A stretch of 7,911 bases of DNA from Tannerella sp. (GTDB lineage: Bacteria; Bacteroidota; Bacteroidia; Bacteroidales; Tannerellaceae), in contig JAITNE010000165.1 in NCBI GenBank assembly GCA_031290635.1, positions 1 to 7,911 of the forward strand. Direction: 5' to 3'. This document shows, in pieces, positions 1 through 7,004 of this stretch. How positions within the stretch are numbered: position 1 is the first letter of the stretch; each line of letters begins with the position of its first letter. The position numbers were made by a program, and so were the translations under genes. The notes beneath the pieces were generated by a model. It was not told where the DNA came from and made no database searches. It saw nothing but the letters and a program-made list of their open reading frames with translations.

Positions 1-20
1 AATGTTTAATTTTGAGACCA

Positions 21-28
21 CAAAGATA
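21..28 (-). promoter_or_regulatory. Possible leftward promoter (-7 element) at window edge
   Basis: Read on the minus strand, this octamer is TATCTTTG, an exact match to the Bacteroidota housekeeping -7 consensus TAnnTTTG. It would drive a gene lying left of the window. I see no clear TTTG or TTG -33 element about 19 bases upstream, so an eight-base match alone supports this weakly. Confidence 0.3.
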
Positions 29-40
29 CGGATAAAATTT

Positions 41-70
41 GTAATACAGCAGTAAGCCGACTGCTGTTAC
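41..70. repeat. Inverted repeat / hairpin
   Basis: CAGCAGT (47-53) and ACTGCTG (60-66) are perfect reverse complements around a 6-base loop. The stem extends with GTAA (41-44) against TTAC (67-70) if two bases (45-46) bulge out. There is no long T-run on either side, so it is not a convincing intrinsic terminator. It sits just upstream of the possible leftward promoter and could be a protein-binding site or an RNA hairpin. No function can be assigned. Confidence 0.35.
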
Positions 71-229
71 GCCATCACAGGACTGCTTAACAATAACAGC
101 TTCAGCAAGTTCCTGATTACGGTAGCGATGTCCGGCGTACGATACTTGTGTACTGCATTCTTGTGATGGTATATAGCATTCTTATGTTGGAAGATTTCAT
201 CAAAAAACTTGATATTTTTGAAGAAAAAC

Positions 230-259
230 TTGTTTTGTTGGAAAAATTCCTTACCTTTG
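230..259 (+). promoter_or_regulatory. Predicted Bacteroidota-type promoter for the repeat-protein gene
   Basis: TAccTTTG at 252-259 matches the -7 consensus TAnnTTTG exactly. A TTG at 230-232 lies 19 bases upstream of it as a -33 element, with an overlapping TTTG at 234-237. Transcription would start a few bases after 259, just before the ATG pair at 280/283. This promoter decides the start of the downstream gene, because the upstream in-frame ATG at 148 would lie outside the transcript. Confidence 0.5.
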
Positions 260-279
260 TAGCTCATAATTCTTTGAAT

Positions 280-918
280 ATGATGAAAGAAACAGGATTA
301 ATTTATTGCAGTTCAGGAATAACTCATTGTAATTCAGGAACTTTTACATGTATTTCAGGATACATTATTTATATATCATGGTATATCAACTGCGTATCAT
401 GGTATATCAACTGCGTATCCGGGCATATCACTTATATTTCCGGGTATATCACTTATATTTCCGGGTACGCACATTGCGTTTCCGGGTACGCCGATAATAT
501 TTCCGGGCACGCACATTGCGTTTCCGGGCACGCACATTGCGTTTCCGGGTACGCACATTGCGTTTCCGGGTACGCCGAGTGCGTTTCCGGGCACGCATAT
601 AATATTTCCGGGCACGCACATAACGTTTCCGGGCACGCCGAGTGCGTTTCCGGGTACGCGGATGATATTTCCGGGCACGCCGAGTGCGTTTCCGGGTACG
701 CCGAGTGCGTTTCCGGGCACGCGGATGATATTCCCGGATACGCAGAGTGTGTTCCCAGATACGCAGATGATGTTTCAGGGTACTCAGAGTACGTTTCCGG
801 ATATTCAAACAGATTTTTTTTGAATACAGGATATAAATCTGAAATTTTTGATTACAATTTTGAAACCGGTTACGTAAATGCCGGATTATTAATAGATAAA
901 TTACAAACTAACATTTAA
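280..918 (+). CDS. Heptapeptide tandem-repeat protein, hypothetical (212 aa)
   Basis: I do not recognise this protein. It has a short N-terminus (residues 1-9), 24 uninterrupted seven-residue repeats (residues 10-177, consensus C-V-S-G-[YH]-A-[HED]), and a 35-residue tail rich in aromatic and acidic residues that contains TGY twice. No signal peptide or membrane segment is evident. The array contains 14 Cys and 14 His. The frame stays open to ATG 148, but a good promoter at 230-259 favours ATG 280 or 283. This is the only frame open through all 24 units and both flanks. The outer units keep S-G with different third bases (TCA GGA versus TCC GGG), and Cys as TGT or TGC, which supports coding in this frame. 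Against it, the commonest change inside the core swaps Tyr and His. The next gene starts 10 bases after the stop, so the two are probably co-transcribed. The array could instead be a non-coding DNA element. Confidence 0.55.
   Translation: MMKETGLIYCSSGITHCNSGTFTCISGYIIYISWYINCVSWYINCVSGHITYISGYITYISGYAHCVSGYADNISGHAHCVSGHAHCVSGYAHCVSGYAECVSGHAYNISGHAHNVSGHAECVSGYADDISGHAECVSGYAECVSGHADDIPGYAECVPRYADDVSGYSEYVSGYSNRFFLNTGYKSEIFDYNFETGYVNAGLLIDKLQTNI
307..810 (+). repeat. Tandem array of 24 x 21-bp units
   Basis: Units run head to tail with an exact 21-base period and no spacers, so this is not a CRISPR array. The core unit is about TGCGTTTCCGGGYACGCM plus three bases. TTCCGGG is nearly invariant, followed by a C/T toggle and a variable 6-7 base end (for example GCACATTGC, GCCGAGTGC, GCGGATGAT). 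The centre (about 454-726) is homogeneous and GC-rich, while units at both ends are divergent and AT-richer. That is the profile expected when unequal crossing-over or slippage homogenises the middle. Units containing TGCGT followed by ACGCA can also form a small 5-bp hairpin with an 8-base loop. Copy number is likely to vary between strains. Confidence 0.97.
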
Positions 919-928
919 ATTATTAAGT

Positions 929-1588
929 ATGGATAAGACAATTCCAAGAAGAGACGCCGACTTCGACTTGAAGCAACGTATAATCACTGAGACCGTGCAG
1001 GCAAATGAGGTCGCATGGAAGATGGATACGGAATGGCTAAACGCCGAATTGTATCCCAAGAAAGCCGTCTGGGACGCCAAATGGGAGGCTTACAAAGATC
1101 CGCAGACGCGTACGCCGGCCATTACCTTCTCTAAACAGTTCTCGCGCGATGATTATCAACCGGCAGTGCGGAAGCTGGTCAGGGCGCTGGTTTACAACCC
1201 GCGCGTGAGCGACTTCGAGCTTTCGACGATGGGAATATCTATCCCGTCGCAAACGCGTACGCCTGCGCTCAGGGCTGATTCGTTTCCGGTATGCAAAATC
1301 GACAGCTCGGTGATCCGCATCCTGAAACTCTATTTCATGGATAACGAAAGCCATCACCGCGCTAAACCGCGTAACATGAGGGGCGCGGAAATGCGATGGG
1401 CTATTCCGGACTCGCGGCCTGCGACGGTGAATGATCTGCTTCACTCCGAATTTACTACGCGTTCGCCATTCACTCTGGAGTTTGAGGAGTTCCAGCGCGG
1501 ACTGACGGTTTACTTTTGTTTGAGGTGGGAAAACACTCGCGGCGTCAAAGGGCCGTGGAGCGGGATTATTTCAGCAATCATTCCGTAG
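929..1588 (+). CDS. Conserved hypothetical Bacteroidota protein (219 aa)
   Basis: The function is unknown. From memory, its layout resembles a family of uncharacterised Bacteroidota proteins that end in a Y-F-x-L-R-W-E-N-T-R-G-x-K-G-P-W-S motif. I cannot name a domain entry for it. Residues 1-105 look helical and rich in Trp and charged residues (W30, W36, W48, W52). Residues 122-219 look beta-rich, with I-D-S-S-V-I-R at 124-130, a G-A-E-M-R-W-A-I strand at 152-159, and the W-E-N-T-R-G motif at 200-205. The compact C-terminal region resembles an immunoglobulin or fibronectin-III-like fold, which is inference only. There is no signal peptide, lipobox or membrane helix, so it is probably cytoplasmic unless exported unconventionally. 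QTRTPA occurs twice, at 59-64 and 109-114, bracketing the middle segment. It starts 10 bases after the repeat gene with no Shine-Dalgarno sequence, which is normal for the phylum, and is probably translated from the same transcript. Confidence 0.85.
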   Translation: MDKTIPRRDADFDLKQRIITETVQANEVAWKMDTEWLNAELYPKKAVWDAKWEAYKDPQTRTPAITFSKQFSRDDYQPAVRKLVRALVYNPRVSDFELSTMGISIPSQTRTPALRADSFPVCKIDSSVIRILKLYFMDNESHHRAKPRNMRGAEMRWAIPDSRPATVNDLLHSEFTTRSPFTLEFEEFQRGLTVYFCLRWENTRGVKGPWSGIISAIIP

Positions 1589-1636
1589 GAAATTCGGCGT
1601 CCGGATGACGGTATTTTGACGCTATAGCTATGAGGA

Positions 1637-1697
1637 ACGACGAATCAATCTACATAGCTGCAAGATTGCTTTGTCGTATCCGACAGCAATTATGTAG
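1637..1697 (+). other. Structured element with two mutually exclusive folds
   Basis: Fold A pairs CTACATA (1650-1656) with TATGTAG (1691-1697), ATTGCT (1665-1670) with AGCAAT (1685-1690), and GTCG (1673-1676) with CGAC (1681-1684) around loop TATC. That gives 17 pairs with an 8-base and a 2-base bulge on one side. Fold B pairs ACGAC (1637-1641) with GTCGT (1673-1677) and, inside it, CAATCT (1646-1651) with AGATTG (1663-1668), separated by a symmetrical 4x4 internal loop. The folds share bases and cannot coexist. No T-run follows, so it is not a standard terminator. It could be a 3' end structure of the upstream mRNA, a small RNA or a protein-binding site. I recognise no known RNA family. Confidence 0.35.
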
Positions 1698-1762
1698 CCT
1701 TAAATCCTTATGGCCGGCATGACTAAATATGTTATGCAACATCTTTTGCATTTTTTATGGGT

Positions 1763-1799
1763 TTTGATGTGTCCGGCAAAAATTTTATCCTTACATTTG
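1763..1799 (+). promoter_or_regulatory. Predicted promoter 1 of the SusC/SusD operon
   Basis: TAcaTTTG at 1792-1799 is an exact match to the -7 consensus TAnnTTTG. The nearest TTTG, at 1763-1766, is 25 bases upstream, longer than the usual spacing of about 19, so the -33 element is weak. Use of this promoter would give a leader of about 255 bases that opens with the stem-loop at 1803-1826. Confidence 0.4.
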
Positions 1800-1802
1800 C
1801 AG

Positions 1803-1826
1803 TCTTATTTCTAACGGGAAATAAGA
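1803..1826 (+). promoter_or_regulatory. Perfect 9-bp stem-loop at predicted mRNA 5' end
   Basis: TCTTATTTC (1803-1811) and GAAATAAGA (1818-1826) are perfect reverse complements around the loop TAACGG. The element begins four bases after the predicted -7 element, so it would lie at or very near the 5' end of the SusC/SusD transcript or overlap the start site. It could protect the RNA 5' end or act as an operator for a dimeric regulator. Neither role is shown by the sequence. Confidence 0.35.
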
Positions 1827-1935
1827 TAAAATTATGATTGAGCGCACTTTAAATATGTTGGCGAAATAAGGTGTATTGAATGCCAATAAAGCAATCAATC
1901 AGGGTGTAAGAAAGTTTTAAAGGACGAAATTCGTT

Positions 1936-1962
1936 TTTGGAGATGAAAAGAATATATTTTTG
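1936..1962 (+). promoter_or_regulatory. Alternative promoter 2 of the SusC/SusD operon
   Basis: TAttTTTG at 1955-1962 also fits TAnnTTTG, with TTTG at 1936-1939, 15 bases upstream (short spacing). It would leave a leader of roughly 90-95 bases. Because the surroundings are AT-rich, a chance match is more likely here than at 1792-1799. Confidence 0.28.
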
Positions 1963-2061
1963 ATGTACGGAATCAATTTTTAGAGAATAAAATAGCAGTA
2001 ATTTCAATATAGCTATGGTGTTTTTAAATATTTTATTTTTTATTTTTAATTTACAATTACA

Positions 2062-5000
2062 ATGAGAAAGAAGAAACTTTTACTTGGATTGAATACATTC
2101 GCGCAGACGGCCGTTCTGCTGTGTATTCTTTGTTTCCCGCTCGCTTTGCAGGCTAACAGGCATGAAACTACAGCTGTTGCCGGCGTGTATCAGGCTAAAA
2201 AGCAGATTTCCGGCGTTGTTACCGACGCGGAAGGAGCGCCTGTTATTGGTGCAAATGTGGTCGAGAAGGGGACGACGAACGGAATTATTACTGATGCTGA
2301 TGGTGCGTTTGCGCTCAAGGTCAACGATAATGCCGTGCTGAAGATTTCATTTATTGGCTTCGTTTCGAAAGAGATAGAAGTCGGAAATCAAACTAATCTT
2401 TCAATTCGTTTGGAAGAAGACGCGCTTTCGCTCGACGAGGTCGTGGTTGTGGGCTACGGAACTGCTCGACGCAAGGACTTGACCGGTTCGGTTGTGAGGG
2501 CTGATCTATCGACGCTGCAGGAATCTCCGAGCATCAGTATCGGCTCGAAATTGCAGGGAACCGTCGCCGGACTCAATGTGGGTGCGGTAACTGCGGCCGG
2601 AGCTGACCCTGAAATTACTATTCGCGGTCGCACGTCGATTTCCGGAAGCAACTCGCCGCTGATTGTCCTCGACGGCATTATCTATCGCGGAAGTCTGGTT
2701 GACATCAACTCAAACGACATCGAAACTATCGACATACTGAAGGACGCTTCTGCGGCAGCGATTTACGGCTCTCAGGCAAGCAACGGCGTGATGTTGATTA
2801 CTTCAAAGAGCGTCAAAGCGATGTCGAAGCCGATTATAGAATACAGCGGCTCGGTTGCCTTTCAAAACGCTACGTCCGACAAGATGAAACCGATGAACAG
2901 AGCCGGATTCATGCAGTTAGTTGCCGACCGTTTCCTCACGGAGAGCCGTTCCGGCGATGGCTTGAATACGGTCAATCCTTCCTGGGATCCGACCCCGCAC
3001 TTAATGGATGTGAACGCTGTAAACGGCTATCTGAACGGTACGGACACGGATTGGTGGGATATGTTGACCAACGACTCGCCTTACATTCAGTCGCACAACC
3101 TCAGCGTGCGCGGTCGGAGCGAGCTTAGCAATTATTTCCTGTCTGTAGGCCTTACCGATCAGCAAAACCTTATTATCAACGATACCTACAAGCGTTATAA
3201 CATTCGCGTCAATCTGGATACGAAGATTACCGACTGGTTGAAGGTCGGCACGCAGTCGTTCTTTACTCTGAGCGATTATTCGGGCATATCTCCAAGTGTG
3301 GGCGACGCGGTAGGACTTCCGCCGATTGTTCCCGTAAAGGACGCTGCCACCGGCGAATACATAACCTATCCTTACAAGGGCACGTTAAATCCGATGCTTC
3401 AGATTACTCAGGAAAACGATGACAAACGCTACAACTTCTCAGCCAACTTTTACGCCGACGTAGATTTGAAGTTTGTTAAAGGATTAAGCTATCGTTTGAA
3501 TTTGTCGCAAAATCTGATTAATGATCACGATTACACTTTCAATCCTTATGGCGCTAATCTGACCGGCTCCGGGTCAAAAGTGAACGGAAGTCAGTATAAT
3601 TCGACGGCCGACAATATTTTGACCTACAAACGCTTGTTCGACCTTCACGACGTGAACGCTACCTTAGTATATGGCGCCGAAAAGCGTCAGTACGAAACTA
3701 CTACGGCCGGCGGTACAAACTACTCGAACGACGTGCTTGGCTACAACTTCCTCGGAGCCGCAGACGCAAATCTGCAAACCGTTTCATCGTCAGCCTGGCA
3801 GGAAACAAGTCTTTACACAATGTTTCGCCTCGGATATACCTACAACGACCGCTACAACTTCACAGGCACGGTAAGACGCGACGGCTTCTCCGGTTTCGGT
3901 AAAGACAATAAATTCGCCATCTTCCCGTCAGCTGCGGCAGCCTGGACTTTGTCCGAAGAATCATTTATCAAGGATAATCTGAAGTGGATTGATAAATTAA
4001 AACTCCGAGTTTCGTATGGCGTAAACGGAAACCGCACGATTTCGCGCTACCAGACTTTGGCGCGCATGTCTTCCTCAAACGCTTATCTCTACGGCGATGG
4101 AGCGTCGGCCGAAAAAGGTTTGTACATCAGCGCAATGGCTAACAACAATCTGAAATGGGAAACAACCGCTACCTTCAATCTGGCGGTGGATTTCAGCGTG
4201 CTGGAAGGTCGCATCTTCGGCTCGTTAGAGTATTATCGTTCTCAGACGCACGATTTGCTTTACAATATTAACATCCCCGTGATGAACAACAATATCAGCT
4301 CGATTGCTACTAATATCGGCAAACTCTCGAACCACGGTCAAGAGCTTAGCATCACCGGCGTTCCGGTTAAAGGCAGGGATTTGAGCTGGGATATTACTCT
4401 TAATTATTCTCTGAACAGAAACAAGGTTGTAAGCATCCTCGGCATAGATGCTAACGGCGACGGCAAGGAAGACGACCTCGTCAGCAGCAAAATCTTTATC
4501 GGACATCCGTACGGCGTAGCTTACGATTTCGAGCAAACAGGCATGTGGCAAATGTCGGACTATCAAGCCGGAAATATCCCCGAAGGGTTCAGTTATGGTA
4601 CTTACAAAGTGCGAGATATTAACGGCGATGGAAAATACACCGCCGCCGAAGACAGAACAATCCTCGGATATACCGATCCGTCCTATCGTTTCAGCATACA
4701 AAACACTCTGCGCTATTGTAACTTTGAATTAAAAGCGCTTATCAATTCGATTCAGGGTGGAAAGGACTATTACTACGGTCAGCCGGGCAGCGCTCTGGCT
4801 AATCCCGACAATATTTATCAGTCTAACCGTGCGAAATGGGATTATTGGACTCCGGAAAATCCTGACGCGCGTTACAGACAGACCGGCTACTTCTCGCCCG
4901 CGTTAGACTTTGCCTATTCGCCTTACATACAACGCAGTTTTGTGCGATTGCAGAACGTAACGCTTTCTTATCGCGTGCCGTCGGCTTTATTGAATAAGAT

Positions 5001-5154
5001 TAAAGTGAACAACTTTAAAATCTACGTTACAGGTAACAACCTGTTTACCATAACCGATTGGGACGGATGGGATCCCGAAACCGGCTCAGGATTGTCCACC
5101 GGCGATTATCCTTTATTAAGAAATTACTCAGCAGGTATTATTTTTGATTTTTAA
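2062..5154 (+). CDS. SusC/RagA-family TonB-linked outer membrane transporter
   Basis: This is an outer-membrane beta-barrel that imports an oligomer captured by its SusD partner, using TonB/ExbBD energy. A signal peptide spans residues 1-31 (KKK, hydrophobic core, probable cut after LALQA). A carboxypeptidase-regulatory-like domain follows at about 47-119 (I-S-G-V-V-T-D-A-E-G, then V-I-G-A-N-V). The TonB-box region LDEVVVVGYG is at 124-133, and the plug runs from about 134 to 250, with I-R-G-R at 187-190 and the D-A-S-A-A-A-I-Y-G motif at 228-236. The rest is barrel, ending in aromatic F1030. The 1030-residue length is normal for the family. Two DxNxDG calcium-type loops occur, at 796-801 and 852-857. 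No secretin/TonB N-terminal signalling domain is present, so direct ECF-sigma signalling is unlikely. The start follows an AT-rich leader without Shine-Dalgarno. The substrate cannot be told from sequence, so no gene symbol is given. Confidence 0.97.
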   Translation: MRKKKLLLGLNTFAQTAVLLCILCFPLALQANRHETTAVAGVYQAKKQISGVVTDAEGAPVIGANVVEKGTTNGIITDADGAFALKVNDNAVLKISFIGFVSKEIEVGNQTNLSIRLEEDALSLDEVVVVGYGTARRKDLTGSVVRADLSTLQESPSISIGSKLQGTVAGLNVGAVTAAGADPEITIRGRTSISGSNSPLIVLDGIIYRGSLVDINSNDIETIDILKDASAAAIYGSQASNGVMLITSKSVKAMSKPIIEYSGSVAFQNATSDKMKPMNRAGFMQLVADRFLTESRSGDGLNTVNPSWDPTPHLMDVNAVNGYLNGTDTDWWDMLTNDSPYIQSHNLSVRGRSELSNYFLSVGLTDQQNLIINDTYKRYNIRVNLDTKITDWLKVGTQSFFTLSDYSGISPSVGDAVGLPPIVPVKDAATGEYITYPYKGTLNPMLQITQENDDKRYNFSANFYADVDLKFVKGLSYRLNLSQNLINDHDYTFNPYGANLTGSGSKVNGSQYNSTADNILTYKRLFDLHDVNATLVYGAEKRQYETTTAGGTNYSNDVLGYNFLGAADANLQTVSSSAWQETSLYTMFRLGYTYNDRYNFTGTVRRDGFSGFGKDNKFAIFPSAAAAWTLSEESFIKDNLKWIDKLKLRVSYGVNGNRTISRYQTLARMSSSNAYLYGDGASAEKGLYISAMANNNLKWETTATFNLAVDFSVLEGRIFGSLEYYRSQTHDLLYNINIPVMNNNISSIATNIGKLSNHGQELSITGVPVKGRDLSWDITLNYSLNRNKVVSILGIDANGDGKEDDLVSSKIFIGHPYGVAYDFEQTGMWQMSDYQAGNIPEGFSYGTYKVRDINGDGKYTAAEDRTILGYTDPSYRFSIQNTLRYCNFELKALINSIQGGKDYYYGQPGSALANPDNIYQSNRAKWDYWTPENPDARYRQTGYFSPALDFAYSPYIQRSFVRLQNVTLSYRVPSALLNKIKVNNFKIYVTGNNLFTITDWDGWDPETGSGLSTGDYPLLRNYSAGIIFDF

Positions 5155-5166
5155 ACAACGAATAAG

Positions 5167-6888
5167 ATGAAAACAATGTATAAATTAAAATTTTTGACGC
5201 AGGCTATCATCTGTATGATAATGATGATGCTTGCAGTTTCATGTGATGAAAACAAGTTTCTGGAGGAGAAGCCACTTGCGATTTACTCCGCCGAGAATAC
5301 TTTGGTAACCTCCGCCGATTATCAGGCAGCAGTAAATTATCTGTACTACGAAGTACGCTACATGCTACATGGACACGGCTCTACGGATAACAATCTCATA
5401 TTCTGGTATGCCACCGACTTGGCGTTTTGCTCGGCCGACGAGAATAAACTGAACAAATATGGCGCTACCATGATTCCGACCTACGCTTATATCGCCGACG
5501 TCTGGAAGTTTATCTATGCTTTCGTAAATCAGGCAAACGTAGTGCTTACGCGGCTTGAAAGCTCTAATTTATCTGAAGCCGACAAGAAACTCTTTCGTGG
5601 CGAAGCTCTATTTTTTCGCGCCTTCGGCTATCGCACACTTGCGAGCTTGTACGGAGGAGTGCCCTTGATTGTGGAAGAGGTTACCGTGCCTCGTCGCGAC
5701 TTCAAGAGAGCTTCACGTGAGGAAACTTTCACTCAAGCGCGTAACGACCTGACTGAAGCCGTATCTCTCCTGGCCGACATCGACAAAGTGAAAGACGGAA
5801 AGGTCTCCAAGCAACTCGCACAACATCTTCTGGCTGAGGTTTACATCTCGCTCGGCGATTACGACAACGCAATCGCTGCCGCCACATCCGCCATAGATCA
5901 CCCTGCCACAGGATTGATGACTGCACGTTTCGGCTCGAAGATAAACCAGCCGGGCGACGTTGTTTCGGATTTGTTTAAAACCGGCAACCAAAATCGCAGC
6001 GTCTCCGGCAACACCGAAACCTTATGGACAGAACAGTATGATTACCTCAACACCGGCTCAAACACTAACGACATGTGGCAATGGGCTGTTAACCCGTTCT
6101 ACGGAAACATCACAATCACTGTTGACGGCGTTACCGCAACCGCTTTCAAGGGCAACACTGCCGAAAAGGGCGGACGCGGCGTAGCGTGGATGCAGCCAAC
6201 CCGTCATCTGCTCGATGAAATATGGTCGGAGGGAGACCTGAGAAACTCCGAGTACAACATTGTGCGCGACGTGCTTATCGATAATGAAGCCTCGCCTGTC
6301 TTCGGTAAGTGGTTCGTAAAAGACGGATATTCGGTGCAAGCAAATCCTGTACGACAGTGGTTTCCGTTCTTCATGAAGGTAACAGGCGATATTCCCGAAG
6401 ATTACTATCAGAAAGACGCTGCCGGCAATCCGATGTTGACTGCTTTCGGCGAACATCTTGTTGTAAACAACGGAAACAGTTCGTTCCGTGATTTGTACAT
6501 CTTCCGTTTGGCGGAGACGTACTTGCTTCGCGCCGAGGCATACCTTGGAAAGAATAACAAAGCTGCAGCCGCCGCCGACATCAACATAGTACGAGCACGA
6601 GCGAACGCCAAACCTGCGGATGCGTCTGAGGTTGACATTGATTACCTGCTCGACGAGAGATTGCGGGAACTGTGTTACGAGGAACTGCGCGTAGTAACTC
6701 TTTGCCGGATGGGAAAGTTAGTTGAACGGACGCGAAAGTACAATTCTTCGTATCCGGGCGCAGCCGGTCTGATGGAATCCTCCGGCACATCCATGCAAGA
6801 CTATCATAACCTTTGGCCGATACCTTTTTCGGAGATAGAGCGCAACATATATGTAACGCTTGAGCAAAATCCCGGCTACACAAACTAA
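5167..6888 (+). CDS. SusD/RagB-family nutrient-binding outer membrane lipoprotein
   Basis: This is the surface lipoprotein that caps the SusC barrel and binds the substrate before import. A lipoprotein signal peptide (residues 1-25) ends in a lipobox A-V-S with C26 as the lipidated cysteine. Acidic D27 and E28 follow, resembling the surface-export signal of Bacteroidota lipoproteins. Family features include F-L-E-E-K-P at 31-36, a TPR-like segment R-G-E-A-L-F-F-R-A-F at 144-153 leading to L-Y-G-G-V-P-L-I at 161-168, a second TPR pair at about 214-243, and the C-terminal helices L-A-E-T-Y-L-L-R-A-E-A-Y (448-459). D-E-R-L-R-E-L (496-502) and L-W-P-I-P (549-553), then the L-E-Q-N-P-G-Y end, complete the pattern. 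Its 573 residues are typical and it looks intact. It starts 12 bases after the SusC stop and shares its transcript. A strong terminator 82 bases after its stop closes the operon. Ligand specificity is not readable from these motifs. Confidence 0.97.
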   Translation: MKTMYKLKFLTQAIICMIMMMLAVSCDENKFLEEKPLAIYSAENTLVTSADYQAAVNYLYYEVRYMLHGHGSTDNNLIFWYATDLAFCSADENKLNKYGATMIPTYAYIADVWKFIYAFVNQANVVLTRLESSNLSEADKKLFRGEALFFRAFGYRTLASLYGGVPLIVEEVTVPRRDFKRASREETFTQARNDLTEAVSLLADIDKVKDGKVSKQLAQHLLAEVYISLGDYDNAIAAATSAIDHPATGLMTARFGSKINQPGDVVSDLFKTGNQNRSVSGNTETLWTEQYDYLNTGSNTNDMWQWAVNPFYGNITITVDGVTATAFKGNTAEKGGRGVAWMQPTRHLLDEIWSEGDLRNSEYNIVRDVLIDNEASPVFGKWFVKDGYSVQANPVRQWFPFFMKVTGDIPEDYYQKDAAGNPMLTAFGEHLVVNNGNSSFRDLYIFRLAETYLLRAEAYLGKNNKAAAAADINIVRARANAKPADASEVDIDYLLDERLRELCYEELRVVTLCRMGKLVERTRKYNSSYPGAAGLMESSGTSMQDYHNLWPIPFSEIERNIYVTLEQNPGYTN

Positions 6889-6896
6889 GAAAACAA

Positions 6897-7004
6897 CACA
6901 AAGACGAGTTGTATCATTTGAATTATAATAAATCCTTGCTATACTAAATTAAGCAAACCACAAAAAGATAAGTTGTACCATTTGAAATATAATGGTACAA
7001 CTTG
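6897..7004 (+). repeat. Imperfect direct repeat: terminator and a decayed upstream copy
   Basis: Positions 6897-6938 and 6959-7004 align closely. Both begin CACAAA and continue through GTTGTAYCATTTGAA, then WTATAAT, and both end in CTTG. The downstream copy has a complete right arm and forms the operon terminator. The upstream copy has lost that arm (AAATC replaces GGTACAA) and cannot form the hairpin. This looks like a local tandem duplication with one copy decayed. Confidence 0.5.

Larger units (their letters stand above)
1589..2061. other. 473-bp intergenic region upstream of the SusC/SusD operon
   Basis: No convincing gene lies here. The left part (1637-1697) holds a structured hairpin with a competing fold. 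Two matches to the -7 consensus follow, at 1792-1799 and 1955-1962, and a perfect stem-loop at 1803-1826 lies just after the first. An 11-codon reading frame (1834-1869, peptide MIERTLNMLAK) falls in the predicted leader and could be a leader peptide, but a frame this short is expected by chance. The last 80 bases are extremely AT-rich and run straight into the SusC start codon without a Shine-Dalgarno sequence. A 10-mer, TATAGCTATG, occurs at 1623-1632 and again at 2008-2017, with no evident function. Confidence 0.7.

Noticed and set aside
67..267. 66-residue minus-strand reading frame
   Set aside because: It is Lys/Phe/Asn-rich as expected of AT-rich DNA, has no promoter or recognisable motif, and its stop falls within an inverted repeat. 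It could be a remnant, but the sequence does not show it.
148..279. Longer N-terminus of the repeat protein from ATG 148
   Set aside because: An exact TAnnTTTG promoter element with a suitably spaced TTG lies inside this stretch. The ATG pair at 280/283 sits just downstream of it. The upstream part is AT-rich and has no recognisable protein features.
307..810. CRISPR-like array
   Set aside because: Units abut with a strict 21-base period and there are no unique spacers or cas genes. It is a plain tandem repeat.
1729..1756. Intrinsic terminator after the conserved hypothetical gene (ATGTT-ATGC-AACAT, then T-rich DNA)
   Set aside because: The stem has only five mostly A/T pairs, and the T-run starts eight bases after it. 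It is too weak to call.
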